Of a stretch of DNA of 64,000 bases, positions 9,005 through 17,291 are shown one piece after another. Position 1 is the stretch's first letter, and each line of letters opens with the position of its first letter. The stretch comes from JAJCZB01 sp964350195 (lineage in GTDB: Bacteria > Babelota > Babeliae > Babelales > Vermiphilaceae), in the NCBI GenBank assembly GCA_964350195.1, contig CAYGJB010000002.1:29956-93955 (forward strand), in the 5' to 3' direction. Position numbers and translations under genes: made by a program. The notes beneath the pieces are model-generated. The model made no database searches and was not told the DNA's origin. It was given only the letters and a program-made list of their open reading frames with translations.

Positions 9005-9991
9005 CTATTTCTTTTGAGTTTTCTTAGCAGCCTTAGAAACTTTTCTTTCATTCCACTTGGTAGCAATCTTACCAATAGTGGCACCATAAAAAGAGCTCGC
9101 GCCATTCTTCCATGTTTGCCCATCAAGACCAGCATACATGCCAAGCGATTTCATAAATCCTACTTGTTTAGCTTTTTCTGCTTTAGATAGCACATAGGGA
9201 GCAACAACTTTGTAGTATATAATTAAAGTAGCTATTGTTCCGGTAGCCGCTTGCACACGCCCGTTTTTCACAAGGGCTCTGACAGATTTTAGCAACTCTG
9301 ACTGTGGTGTGTTCAATTTACAAATCTCCCTTACTTGTGAATTGATTATTACAACATCCTTGCCGATTATGTTATTTAATTCTTCAAATTTACGCTTATT
9401 TAATTCAGCAAAAGCCGGTTCTTTTTGTTCTTCCGATAAATTAACTATTTTCAATATCCTGTTGATCAACTCTTGTTTTTCCTTAGCTTCTTCTTCTTGT
9501 TCTAGCTTAGCTTCTTCTTCTTCTTGTTCTTGTTCTTGTTCTAGCTTAGCTTCTTCTTCTTTTACCTCAACTTCAGCTTCTTGTTCTGGCTTAGCTTCTT
9601 CTTGTTCTTTTAGCTTAGCTTGTTCTGCTTCTTTTAGCCTAGCTTCTTCTTCTAGCTTAGCTTGTTCTGCTTTTTCTTTTTCTAGCCTAGCTTCTTCTTG
9701 TTTCTTTACTTCTTCTTCTTTTTTCTTAGCTTCTAGCTTAGCTTTTTCTTCTTGTTTTTGCTTAGCTTCTTTTTCTTCTTGTTTTTGCTTAGCTTCTTTT
9801 TCTTCTTTAGAATTTTCTTCAGTTTCTTCTGATTCCTCTTCATCTTTTACAGAACAGAGAACTTCTTCAGGATTCGCCACGACTTCATCTAATTTACCAT
9901 TATTTGCTTTATCCATCGCCATCATTGGATTGGCAAAAGAAAATGATAGACCAAAAATTATCAGCATCCGCAATAAAAATAGCTTCTGCAT
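9005..9991 (-). CDS. Exported protein with a long Lys/Glu/Ala-rich helical region
   Basis: The 328-residue product has a signal peptide cleaved near MMA-M (residue 25). It then has a low-complexity segment (about residues 45-175) made of K, E, A, Q and L, predicted to be a single long charged helix or coiled coil. A more ordinary C-terminal domain follows (about 180-315) and ends in a strongly basic tail. At DNA level the segment contains imperfect tandem repeats. Comparable KE-rich linkers occur in TolA and IgA-protease-like proteins, but I do not recognise the terminal domain. Repeat-length variation between strains is likely. A terminator follows 26 bases after the stop. Confidence 0.6.
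   Translation of the reverse strand: MQKLFLLRMLIIFGLSFSFANPMMAMDKANNGKLDEVVANPEEVLCSVKDEEESEETEENSKEEKEAKQKQEEKEAKQKQEEKAKLEAKKKEEEVKKQEEARLEKEKAEQAKLEEEARLKEAEQAKLKEQEEAKPEQEAEVEVKEEEAKLEQEQEQEEEEAKLEQEEEAKEKQELINRILKIVNLSEEQKEPAFAELNKRKFEELNNIIGKDVVIINSQVREICKLNTPQSELLKSVRALVKNGRVQAATGTIATLIIYYKVVAPYVLSKAEKAKQVGFMKSLGMYAGLDGQTWKNGASSFYGATIGKIATKWNERKVSKAAKKTQKK
9480..9830 (-). repeat. Imperfect short tandem repeats coding a KEEA-rich segment
   Basis: The coding strand is a patchwork of GAAGAA, AAGCTAAG and GAACAAG units. The clearest copy is a roughly 27-base unit, containing CTTCTTGTTTTTGCTTAGC on the plus strand, that occurs twice back to back at about 9747-9800. Such tracts change length easily by replication slippage. 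Confidence 0.65.
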
Positions 9992-10298
9992 AACAGTACC
10001 TTTTGTGTAAAATAATTAAACTTTTCTTTCTACATTATGCCCTTATAGGAGCACCCTCTCTTCTCTATTTCACGTAGAAATAAGATGAAGAGGTTCTATT
10101 CATTATACTGCAAATAAGATAAAAATAAAGCTTCCCATCTAATAAAATCGCAAACATTACATGTCTGCTTCTTCGATTTCATAGCGATTTTTGCTACTTT
10201 CTTTCAGCCTTACAAAGAGCATGCGGAAATATTACTAGCCCAATATCTCAACTTTCGCAAAATCCTGGCCTAAATACTCATACAATTTTATTGCAAAC

Positions 10299-10724
10299 TT
10301 ACGCACACTTTTTTTGCGGCCAAAATTCTTTTATGTCAAGCGCGCAAAAAGCGACAAACTTTCTCTTGAATGAAGGCTTTAGCTTTCTCTTTTTATTCAT
10401 AAGCAGAGGACGCAAATAATGAACATAACTATAGCAACATCCTGCCAATAAAATCGCGCTTCTCGTATATAGGCTTCGTTGCCAACATAAAAAACTGCTG
10501 GCATAATTCAATTCACGCTGCTGCTGCAAGCAAAGCGATTTGAGCTGTTGGTTCTCTTTCGTTATTTCTTGAAGCGTTGCATCACAAAGCTTTAATTTCT
10601 CTTGCACCTTATCTGTAAATACAATCCTAGCTTCTCTCTCTTGCACCGCCGTGCCCAAGTTTTGCATTGCAGAAAGGCTACTCATACATAAAAGAGATAG
10701 AGTCGGCACGAGAAACTGCTTCAT
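10299..10724 (-). CDS. Unknown small exported/membrane protein
   Basis: The 141-residue product begins with a signal peptide (cleavage likely after LSA at about residue 19), followed by a helical segment (about residues 30-75) and a hydrophobic stretch at about 84-105 that could be a membrane helix, then a basic tail. It is not recognised. It has about 290 bases of A+T-rich non-coding DNA downstream, towards 10011, in which I see no gene. A helix-plus-single-membrane-span layout is common among unknown proteins of this window. Confidence 0.5.
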   Translation of the reverse strand: MKQFLVPTLSLLCMSSLSAMQNLGTAVQEREARIVFTDKVQEKLKLCDATLQEITKENQQLKSLCLQQQRELNYASSFLCWQRSLYTRSAILLAGCCYSYVHYLRPLLMNKKRKLKPSFKRKFVAFCALDIKEFWPQKKCA

Positions 10725-10901
10725 AATTTACCTTGAAATTATGTACACATAAATCTAAGTACGATAGCACGTCACGTCAGCTTAAACAACCTCTGAACGA
10801 GACCAAAAGCCAATGTGAATGAGAGGTGATTCCGTTTGGAAAGATCGGAGTAATCTTGAAATAGAGAACCTAGATTGAGCAATCAACATCAATATGCAAT
10901 T

Positions 10902-10940
10902 AAAAAAAAGACCCCAGCAGTAAAGCCGAGGTCTTTTTTT
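10902..10940 (-). terminator. Terminator of the groES-groEL operon
   Basis: An A-rich arm ending AAAAGACC (to 10913) pairs with GGTCTTTT (from 10930) around a 16-base interior. On the minus strand it yields a hairpin followed by a T run, 14 bases beyond the groEL stop. Confidence 0.75.
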
Positions 10941-10953
10941 GGTCTTAGTTTCT

Positions 10954-12600
10954 TTAATACATTCCCGGCATACCGCCCATACCGCCCATGCCACCCATTC
11001 CAGGCGCAGGAGCAACTTCTTTCTTCTCTTGTGGAATTTCAGAGATAGAAGCTTCGGTAGTGAGCAATAATCCAGCAATAGATGCCGCATTCTGTATTGC
11101 AGAACGAGCAACTTTTGCAGGATCGATAATACCAGCAGCTACCATATCAGTCTCTTTTCCTGTCTTAGCATCAAAGCCGCTATTACCTGTTTTAGCTTTT
11201 ACTGCATTCACAATCACTGCAGCATCAAAGCCTGCATTGCTTGCAATTATGCGCATTGGCTCTTCAAGAGCACGACGCACAATCTGCACGCCAAGCTTTT
11301 CATCATCTTTAAGATCAAGACTATCAAGAGCTGATTGCGTACGAAGCAACGCAACGCCACCGCCAGCTACAATGCCCTCTTCCACAGCAGCACGTGTGGC
11401 ATGAAGTGCATCCTCAATACGATCTTTCTTCTCTTTCATTTCAGTTTCAGTTGCCGCACCCACTTTGATTACTGCAACGCCGCCTGCTAGCTTTGCAAGC
11501 CGTTCTTGCATCTTCTCTTGATCGTAATCAGAAGAGGTGTTTTCAATTTGCAATCTAATTTGCTGTACACGTCCATCAATAGCAGCTTTATCTCCAGCTC
11601 CCTCAATGATGGTTGTAGTTTCTTTAGTAATTACTACTCTCTTTGCAGTACCCAAATCTTCAAGCATCACTGCATCAAGCTGTACACCAAGATCTTCAGA
11701 AATCATCTTACCGCCCGTAAGAATAGCAATGTCTTCAAGCATCGCTTTTCTGCGATCACCAAAGCCAGGAGCCTTTACCGCAGCAACGTTTAACGTACCA
11801 CGAAGCTTATTCACCACCAACGTAGCAAGCGCTTCCCCTTCAACATCTTCAGCGATGATGAGTAATGGGCGGCCACCTTTTGCTACTTGCTCTAATACAG
11901 GAAGCATTGATTTCATCGTGCTAATCTTCTTTTCAAAGATTAAAATGCACGGATTATCAAGCGTAGTTTCCATTTTTTCAGGATTATTTACAAAATAAGG
12001 AGAAAGGTATCCGCGATCAAATTGCATACCTTCAACGATATCAAGCTCATCTTGCATACCTTTTGCTTCTTCAACAGTGATCACGCCATCGCGCCCAACG
12101 CGTTCCATAGCTTCTGCTATTTGACCACCAATAGAAGCGTCCGAGTTGGCAGAGATAGTAGCCACTTGTTCGATCTCAATTTTACTCGTTACCGCTTTTG
12201 CATTCTTTTTGATCTCTTGCACTACAACCGCAACAGCCTTATCGATACCTCGCTTGAGCTCCATTGGATTTGCACCCGCCGTTACAAACTTATTTCCTTC
12301 GCGGAATATAGCTTGCGCAAGCACAGTCGCCGTCGTGGTACCATCCCCTGCAACATCTGCAGTTTTGCTGGCCACTTCACGCACCATTTGCGCACCCATG
12401 TTTTCAATTTTGTCTTCAAGCTCAATCTCTTTAGCTACTGTTACACCATCTTTAGTAACCATAGGAGAACCAAACGAACGCTCAAATACAACGTTTCTAC
12501 CTTTGGGCCCGAGAGTGATCTTCACTGTGTTTGCAAGAGTATCTACTCCTCTTCTGATACGATCACGCGCATCAGCTCCGAATATAATTTTTTTAGCCAT
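10954..12600 (-). CDS. groEL: Chaperonin GroEL (Hsp60)
   Basis: GroEL forms the 14-mer folding chamber that works with GroES and ATP. The 548-residue product is full length. It has the N-terminal AKKIIFGADAR, the ATP-binding TLGPKGRNVV and AGDGTTTATVLA motifs, the apical SPYFVNNPEKME region, the family GGGVALLR in the equatorial domain, and the C-terminal Gly-Met repeat tail (GGMGGMGGMPGMY). It lies 28 bases downstream of groES in the usual order. No CIRCE inverted repeat is visible upstream of the operon, so HrcA control is not supported by the sequence. Confidence 0.98.
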   Translation of the reverse strand: MAKKIIFGADARDRIRRGVDTLANTVKITLGPKGRNVVFERSFGSPMVTKDGVTVAKEIELEDKIENMGAQMVREVASKTADVAGDGTTTATVLAQAIFREGNKFVTAGANPMELKRGIDKAVAVVVQEIKKNAKAVTSKIEIEQVATISANSDASIGGQIAEAMERVGRDGVITVEEAKGMQDELDIVEGMQFDRGYLSPYFVNNPEKMETTLDNPCILIFEKKISTMKSMLPVLEQVAKGGRPLLIIAEDVEGEALATLVVNKLRGTLNVAAVKAPGFGDRRKAMLEDIAILTGGKMISEDLGVQLDAVMLEDLGTAKRVVITKETTTIIEGAGDKAAIDGRVQQIRLQIENTSSDYDQEKMQERLAKLAGGVAVIKVGAATETEMKEKKDRIEDALHATRAAVEEGIVAGGGVALLRTQSALDSLDLKDDEKLGVQIVRRALEEPMRIIASNAGFDAAVIVNAVKAKTGNSGFDAKTGKETDMVAAGIIDPAKVARSAIQNAASIAGLLLTTEASISEIPQEKKEVAPAPGMGGMGGMGGMPGMY

Positions 12601-12628
12601 AATAATATTCTCCGATTACTTATTTAAT

Positions 12629-12919
12629 TTACTTAGTGTCAATCACGCCTAAAAGCTCATCTTCCTTGATGATCAAATAATCATCGCCCGCTTCTGTGCC
12701 AGCATATTTACCAAAATAAACGGTATCGCCCGCCTTAACGGTGAGAGTAATTGTATTGCCGGAAGCATCTTTTTTCCCTGCACCAACGGCAATCACATGC
12801 CCTGTTTGCGCTTTTTCTTTTGCAGCATCAGGAATGATAATTCCAGATGCAGTCTTTTCTTCAACCGGTACTCGTTTAATCAGTACACGATCCCCTAATG
12901 GTTTGATTCTTTCAAACAT
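12629..12919 (-). CDS. groES: Co-chaperonin GroES (Hsp10)
   Basis: GroES caps the GroEL chamber. The 96-residue product is of normal length and contains the conserved KPLGDRVLIKR opening, the mobile loop with EEKTASGIIIPD, and the late GDDYLIIKEDELLG strand. A strong AGGAGG ribosome-binding site sits six bases before the ATG. It is the first gene of the groES-groEL operon. Confidence 0.98.
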   Translation of the reverse strand: MFERIKPLGDRVLIKRVPVEEKTASGIIIPDAAKEKAQTGHVIAVGAGKKDASGNTITLTVKAGDTVYFGKYAGTEAGDDYLIIKEDELLGVIDTK

Positions 12920-12935
12920 AGTTCCTCCTGTATGA

Positions 12936-13291
12936 AGGGTTAGTGAATATCATTTTTTAACATCTTCAGCATACCAAAATATCTCAAACTTTCAATATAT
13001 TTTATTTGAGCGCCCAGACTCATATTTTATTTATCGATATCTATCAATATAACCTTTAGATCAGCCTATATAATGGGATTAATTTTAGTTTTTACTATTC
13101 ATCAATTTTATGCTTTTTTAAAAAACATCCGACAACAATTCAGATCGAAAACATTCTGCCTAAACGAGCTTTTTTAAAGGACACGCGCAGCGTCATCTTA
13201 CCCTGAAAATTGCTTAGGCCTAGGGGTTTCAATGGACTAAAAGCACATACTGCGCAGCACAATCCAGCGCAGAAAAAGACAAGGGATTTTG
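12936..13291. other. Non-coding gap upstream of groES
   Basis: This 356-base stretch carries the groES promoter region on its left side. The rest, up to the end of the VOC gene, is A+T rich then more mixed; I see no gene, RNA or clear terminator in it. Confidence 0.5.
12968..12995 (-). promoter_or_regulatory. Sigma-70-type promoter candidate for groES-groEL
   Basis: On the minus strand, TTGAAA (12995-12990) and TATGCT (12973-12968) are separated by 16 bases, 49 bases before the groES ATG. They match four to five of six consensus bases each. No CIRCE element overlaps it. Confidence 0.5.
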
Positions 13292-13744
13292 CTAAGCGCA
13301 GGCTTTATCTTTTTTGCATCGGCAATCAGCTGGATTACAGCCTTTTTTGCCTTCTGCCGACTTCTCTTTGTCCACAACATGCTTCACCAGCTGTTGCACC
13401 TTTTCAGGGGTTGGCTGATAGAGATCGATAAGATTGCCTCCCGGATCTTTAATGCTTGCCATCAGGCCATGCACCTTTTCCACCGGCTCTGATTTGAATG
13501 AAATTTCGTCCTTGTACTTCTCATAAAAAGCTTTAACATCATCCACTTCAAGAACGAGTCCGGTGACTGTATCGTGCGGCTCTTGGCTCGTAGGGCAAAG
13601 ACCAATCTTAACGCCCCCAACAGCAAATTCTGCCCAGGAATCTTTAATATGAAAGATTTGTTTGAGGCCTAGCTTTTTATAGAATTCAACGGCTGCATCA
13701 ACATTATGCTCAAGCAAAATGATCATACCTACTTTTGTTATCAT
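13292..13744 (-). CDS. VOC (glyoxalase/bleomycin-resistance) family protein with Cys-rich tail
   Basis: The 150-residue product has the paired beta-alpha-beta-beta-beta modules of the vicinal oxygen chelate fold: module 1 opens at VGMIILLEHNVDAAVEFYKK, and module 2 contains the late IKDPGGNLIDLYQ pattern with the usual metal-binding region. Substrate cannot be told; related proteins include glyoxalases, dioxygenases and antibiotic-binding proteins. The unusual part is a basic tail after residue 125 carrying four cysteines (C136, C141, C143, C149), which could bind a metal ion or be oxidised. It stands alone, with about 235 bases of non-coding DNA before the rpe gene on the opposite strand. 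Confidence 0.75.
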   Translation of the reverse strand: MITKVGMIILLEHNVDAAVEFYKKLGLKQIFHIKDSWAEFAVGGVKIGLCPTSQEPHDTVTGLVLEVDDVKAFYEKYKDEISFKSEPVEKVHGLMASIKDPGGNLIDLYQPTPEKVQQLVKHVVDKEKSAEGKKGCNPADCRCKKDKACA

Positions 13745-13999
13745 CGCTGCTTACTCCCTGCGCTTTGATCACGCATATATCTGTAAAAAATAATGAACGA
13801 ATGGTTAAATATAAGAATAAAAGAATAGTGATTTTTATCAAATCTTTTGCCTTATGAAAATGGCAAAATAACACCGACCATGAAAGATACCGCAATCCTT
13901 TTTTCTATTCGTACCAAGCCAAAAAACTGTCTGATTGCGACTTATACATATAACATATAAGTTTAAACGAAAGATAAAATGGACTTAAAAAGGAAAAAA

Positions 14000-14653
14000 A
14001 TGATCAAACTGTTCCCGTCATTAATAAGCGGCAATCTTCTATGTATCGAAAAATCAATTAAGCTTCTTGAGCACTATAGTGATGGCTTTCATGTTGATAT
14101 TATGGACAATCATTTCGTACCGAACATGACGTTTGGCCCCGATATGGTGAACGCAATTGCACAATCCACAAGCAAGCAGATATGGGTGCATCTGATGGTG
14201 GATAATCCGGCTGATTGGTGTGATACATTGAAGCTCAAAGATGGCAGCATTGTTTCATTTCATTTTGAATCAACGAATGACCCAAAAAAGGTAATCAAAT
14301 GTATAACAGAAAAAAATTGGATCCCGAGCATTGCGATTAGCCCAAAAACGAACGCTGCTGAAATTTTTTCTCTGCTTAATAGCATAAATCATGTTTTGGT
14401 GATGTCGGTGAACCCCGGCTTTTCTGGTCAACGTTTTTTGCCGGATACGCTTTCAAAAGTTACCCAAGTTCTAGATCGTGCAAAAACAATTGGTAAAAAA
14501 ATAATTGTTGGCATCGATGGAGGAGTTAACGTTGAAAATATTCAGAAAGTAGTCTCTGCCGGCGTACAAGATATTGCTGCAGCATCCGCTATTTTTGATA
14601 ACAAAAACCCGGTACAAGCACTAGAAAATCTTCGGAGGCTCGCTCAAAAATAA
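14000..14653 (+). CDS. rpe: Ribulose-phosphate 3-epimerase
   Basis: Rpe interconverts ribulose 5-phosphate and xylulose 5-phosphate in the non-oxidative pentose phosphate pathway. The product shows the family series in order: LFPSLISGN near the start, HVDIMDNHFVPN with metal ligands, VHLMVDNP, VLVMSVNPGFSGQ, and GIDGGVN followed by the phosphate-binding GVQDIAAASAIF. I chose the ATG at 14000 because AAGGA lies six bases before it and family members begin here; the frame also opens at 13979 with seven extra residues. It works with the transaldolase at 50829-51488, and both feed glycolysis through the aldolase. Confidence 0.93.
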   Translation: MIKLFPSLISGNLLCIEKSIKLLEHYSDGFHVDIMDNHFVPNMTFGPDMVNAIAQSTSKQIWVHLMVDNPADWCDTLKLKDGSIVSFHFESTNDPKKVIKCITEKNWIPSIAISPKTNAAEIFSLLNSINHVLVMSVNPGFSGQRFLPDTLSKVTQVLDRAKTIGKKIIVGIDGGVNVENIQKVVSAGVQDIAAASAIFDNKNPVQALENLRRLAQK

Positions 14654-14710
14654 ACTCGTCTACGCCAAGGCTATACAGGATAAACACACGCAGCTTTTCA
14701 TCATCTGCAC

Positions 14711-14737
14711 AAAAAAAGCACCAGATTTCTCTGGTGC
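14711..14737 (-). terminator. Terminator of the small exported-protein gene
   Basis: GCACCAGA (14718-14725) pairs with TCTGGTGC (14730-14737) around TTTC; seven A residues at 14711-14717 become a T run on the minus strand. It ends the 14771-15166 gene and converges on rpe. Confidence 0.8.
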
Positions 14738-14770
14738 CCCTTATTCTCTACAAGAAAAAAACGAATCTAA

Positions 14771-15166
14771 TTAGTTAGAATCTTCTTCGCCTTCTTCACT
14801 TTCTGAATCTTCAGTAAGTTTCTTAGCTACAGGAGTTGCAATAAGCATCAATGGAAGAAGACCTCGAGTCACAAAACGTTGCGTACGATCGCCAATCCAG
14901 CCAGGATATCCAGTACCAATTGCACGCTTAAAATTTAAAGCCTGTTTGTGAGTTACCGAGTTGTTCTTAGAAGCATCATCATACACATTAAGATAATCGT
15001 CTAAGTTTTCTTTTTTTGTATCAAGCAGACTATAAAAGCCGAATGAAGCTAATATATTTTTAGTCATCATCCCCCAAGAATTTTCTTGATTTTTAGGACT
15101 TTGACCCGCTTGAATTTGCGAAGCAACAAGCACAAATGCCATCATTGCCAATAATTTTTTGTTCAT
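14771..15166 (-). CDS. Unknown small exported protein
   Basis: The 131-residue product has a clear signal peptide (MNKKLLAMMAFVLVASQIQA, cleavage near residue 20). The mature part has one moderately hydrophobic stretch near residues 104-114 and a strongly acidic C-terminal tail rich in E, S and D. It is not recognised. It is followed by its own terminator and preceded by a 438-base non-coding region, so it is likely a single-gene transcript. Confidence 0.6.
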   Translation of the reverse strand: MNKKLLAMMAFVLVASQIQAGQSPKNQENSWGMMTKNILASFGFYSLLDTKKENLDDYLNVYDDASKNNSVTHKQALNFKRAIGTGYPGWIGDRTQRFVTRGLLPLMLIATPVAKKLTEDSESEEGEEDSN

Positions 15167-15604
15167 AGAATCACCTTTGTAATATTTGGTTGAACATTTC
15201 TTTGTAAAATTTCGAACACTGTTTTCGTAGCCTTATTATAGTAATCTAAAGCATTTTTAACGTTTCGTCTATAGGTAAACTAAAAAAAATGTTTTGTTAC
15301 TAGCTGCACTAATTTTATATATAAAAAAGCGGGCTTCTGTAGCGCGCATTCAATCGAAGCAATCGCTTTTTTATATATATTTCTTCTTTCTTGCAATACT
15401 ACTTAGCTCCATTTTTTTGCCAACTATCCATGTATAAAAAGCATTTGGCACTATGATTAGCTCACAACAACTTTCATAGCTTTTCAGCTCTCCATCGAAT
15501 TGAATCCATATGAAAGTATTGTTGAATGCGAACAGCCTTCGTTCTCACCTTTTCTATAAATATCTATTAAATCATTAAAAAAACTGGCCCCGCCAGCCGA
15601 AGCC
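15167..15604. other. Non-coding region between the exported-protein gene and the recombinase
   Basis: No gene is supported. The region holds the promoter area of the exported-protein gene, a long inverted repeat (15316-15379) and part of a G+C-rich palindrome (15592-15618). Both are described separately. Confidence 0.5.
15316..15379. repeat. Long inverted repeat (16-bp perfect arms) able to form a hairpin
   Basis: TATATATAAAAAAGCG (15316-15331) is matched by CGCTTTTTTATATATA (15364-15379). Inside, GCTTC (15333-15337) pairs with GAAGC (15356-15360), leaving an 18-base top loop. It could be a bidirectional terminator, a structured RNA or a recombination site; nothing decides between them. Confidence 0.7.
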
Positions 15605-15618
15605 TTAGCGAAGGCTGG
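15592..15618. repeat. G+C-rich palindrome at the recombinase stop codon
   Basis: CCAGCC (15593-15598) pairs with GGCTGG (15613-15618); an alternative pairing is GCCTT (15602-15606) with AAGGC (15611-15615). The recombinase reading frame ends inside it, giving the tail WCTSLR. It is much richer in G+C than its surroundings, which suggests an inserted or boundary repeat. Confidence 0.5.
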
Positions 15619-17076
15619 TGCACCACTTTCTAGTTTTTTTCGATTCCATCAACATTTTAAACACCGGTTTCAGCTCTACATCGAGCTTTCCGTCCTTATA
15701 TGAGCAGTGGTAAACTAGAATGTTAATAAGCCGTCTTTTTTGATCAGTATTTTGCTTTTTAAAGAGCGGGAGGGCTTTCTTTGCAAGTTCTATAACAAGG
15801 TTGGCATTTTTAAGGTAATTGCGATCGGCTTTTTGTAGAGATGAAAGCTTGTCGGTCAGTCGCTGTTTTTCATCTAGCCAGTTTGTAGTGTGAGATTGCC
15901 AAAATTCTTCGCTTATTTTTTTATCGAGCTTATCAAGATAGGCAGCATCAATCCTTTTCTGCAAGAACTTGATTTGGCGCTCTGTCTGGCCTACGACCTT
16001 GTTATGATATTCCATTTTGTCCACAAGGCTTGAGCGTAGTCCGTGTAGGATTAAGTCATGCGCTTCATCAGATATGGTAAGTGACTCTAGAACATCCTCA
16101 AAGGTGCTTTCAACCACTTCCTGCTTGAGATATGGCTGTTTGCAGTTTCCCTTATATCCCGTGCATCGATAGTAAATGTATTTTTCCTTTTTGAATTCAG
16201 CAGTTAATGCGCATCCGCATATGCCACACTTCATTAAATTAGCATAAGGAAAGAGACCCTTTTTTGATTTGTTCTTATACGGGTTTCTGAGCATCCCTTG
16301 TACTTTATGATAGAATTCTTTTGAGATAATTGCTTCATGGGAAGCATTTTCGCATTTTTCTGATCCCCCGTAAAAAACTCCGGTATAGAATTCATTTTTA
16401 AGAATGTGCTCAACCTTGCTGCTATAGAAATTTTTTCCATTCCGATAAATCATGCCATCAGCAAGCATTTTTTTGCGAAGGCCTAGAAGAGAAAAGGAAC
16501 CTGTGGCATAGAGATCGAACATTTTTTCACGTATGGAGCTGTATCGGGATCGATTACAATGACTTTTTTGCCATCAACTCAGGCATTTAGATAGCCGTAA
16601 GGAGCTAGTGAAGGATATGTGCCTTGTGCTGCTTTTTCTTTCATGCCTTTTGTTACTTCTTCAGATAGAATATCAATATAGCTCTCTGCCATTACGGCTT
16701 TGATACTAAACATGAACTTTTCATTGGATCGTGCATCTTTGCCAAGAATCGAATTTTCTTTTGCCAAATGTACTGAGACATCTGAAGAGCTAAATAGCTT
16801 TTTGATGATCACATAATCAGACATGTTTCTGAGTAATCGATCAGTTTTTTCAACTAAGAGGTGTTTGATACCATGTTCTGCAATAAAATTGAGCATAAGG
16901 TTGAATTGCTTACGGCCAGCCTTTTTTGCAGTTTCGGCATCAATAAATTCTCTAGCAATGCTATAGCCATTTTTTGAGGCATATTCCTGCAAAAATTTAA
17001 GTTGGGCGGGAATAGAAAACCCTTCAGATTCCTGATCTTTCGATGATACGCGAGCATAGATGACTGCTTTATTCAT
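15605..17076 (-). pseudogene. Large serine recombinase, broken by a stop and a frameshift
   Basis: The intact protein would be a site-specific recombinase that moves DNA through a serine-DNA link. The N-terminal part (17076 to 16579) has the resolvase domain with AVIYARVSSKDQ (the catalytic serine in VSS), and EKTDRLLRN. The remaining part carries the recombinase domain, a zinc ribbon (KCGICGCALT, then YRCTGYKGNCKQP) and a C-terminal coiled coil. An in-frame TGA follows GYLNA at 16581-16579. The frame continues through VDGKKVIVIDPDTAPYVKK, then shifts by one base at a run of six A residues near 16521-16526, where seven would restore MFDLYAT. Two lesions make it a decayed gene unless the sequence is wrong. 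The small ribbon-helix-helix gene upstream overlaps its start by one base. Confidence 0.85.
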
Positions 17077-17255
17077 TATTCTTCTTTTTTCTTTGAGCTA
17101 GCGGCTTGTGTTTTTTGGAGATGTTCTTGTATAGCTTCAACTACAATTTCACGCATACTTTTACCCTGGACAGCAGCCATAGCCTTAAATCGCTTGTGAT
17201 CAGCCTCAGGGATATCAATAGTAATACGAGATAAACTTCTTTTTTTAGGTTTCAT
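17076..17255 (-). CDS. Ribbon-helix-helix (CopG/Arc-like) small DNA-binding protein
   Basis: This 59-residue gene has a basic start (MKPKKRSLSR), a beta strand ITIDIP and two helices DHKRFKAMAAVQGKS and MREIVVEAIQEHL, which is the ribbon-helix-helix pattern of CopG, Arc and type II antitoxins. Its TAA stop shares one base with the ATG of the recombinase gene, so the two were transcribed and translated together. It most likely autoregulates the recombinase operon. No matching toxin gene is seen next to it. The terminal SSKKKEE tail is a simple charged end. Confidence 0.75.
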   Translation of the reverse strand: MKPKKRSLSRITIDIPEADHKRFKAMAAVQGKSMREIVVEAIQEHLQKTQAASSKKKEE

Positions 17256-17291
17256 GAAGACCTCAGACAGCTAGATTGTATAGACTTTCTC

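Noticed and set aside
9309..10010. Long plus-strand frame rich in Ser, Cys and Leu opposite the KE-rich gene
   Set aside because: It is the mirror of low-complexity GAA/AAG codons; the minus-strand frame has a signal peptide, terminator and sensible composition.
11537..12652. Several plus-strand frames opposite groEL
   Set aside because: groEL is certain and these have no ribosome-binding sites or recognisable domains.
10954..13050. CIRCE (HrcA) element before groES
   Set aside because: No TTAGCACTC-N9-GAGTGCTAA-like repeat is visible upstream.
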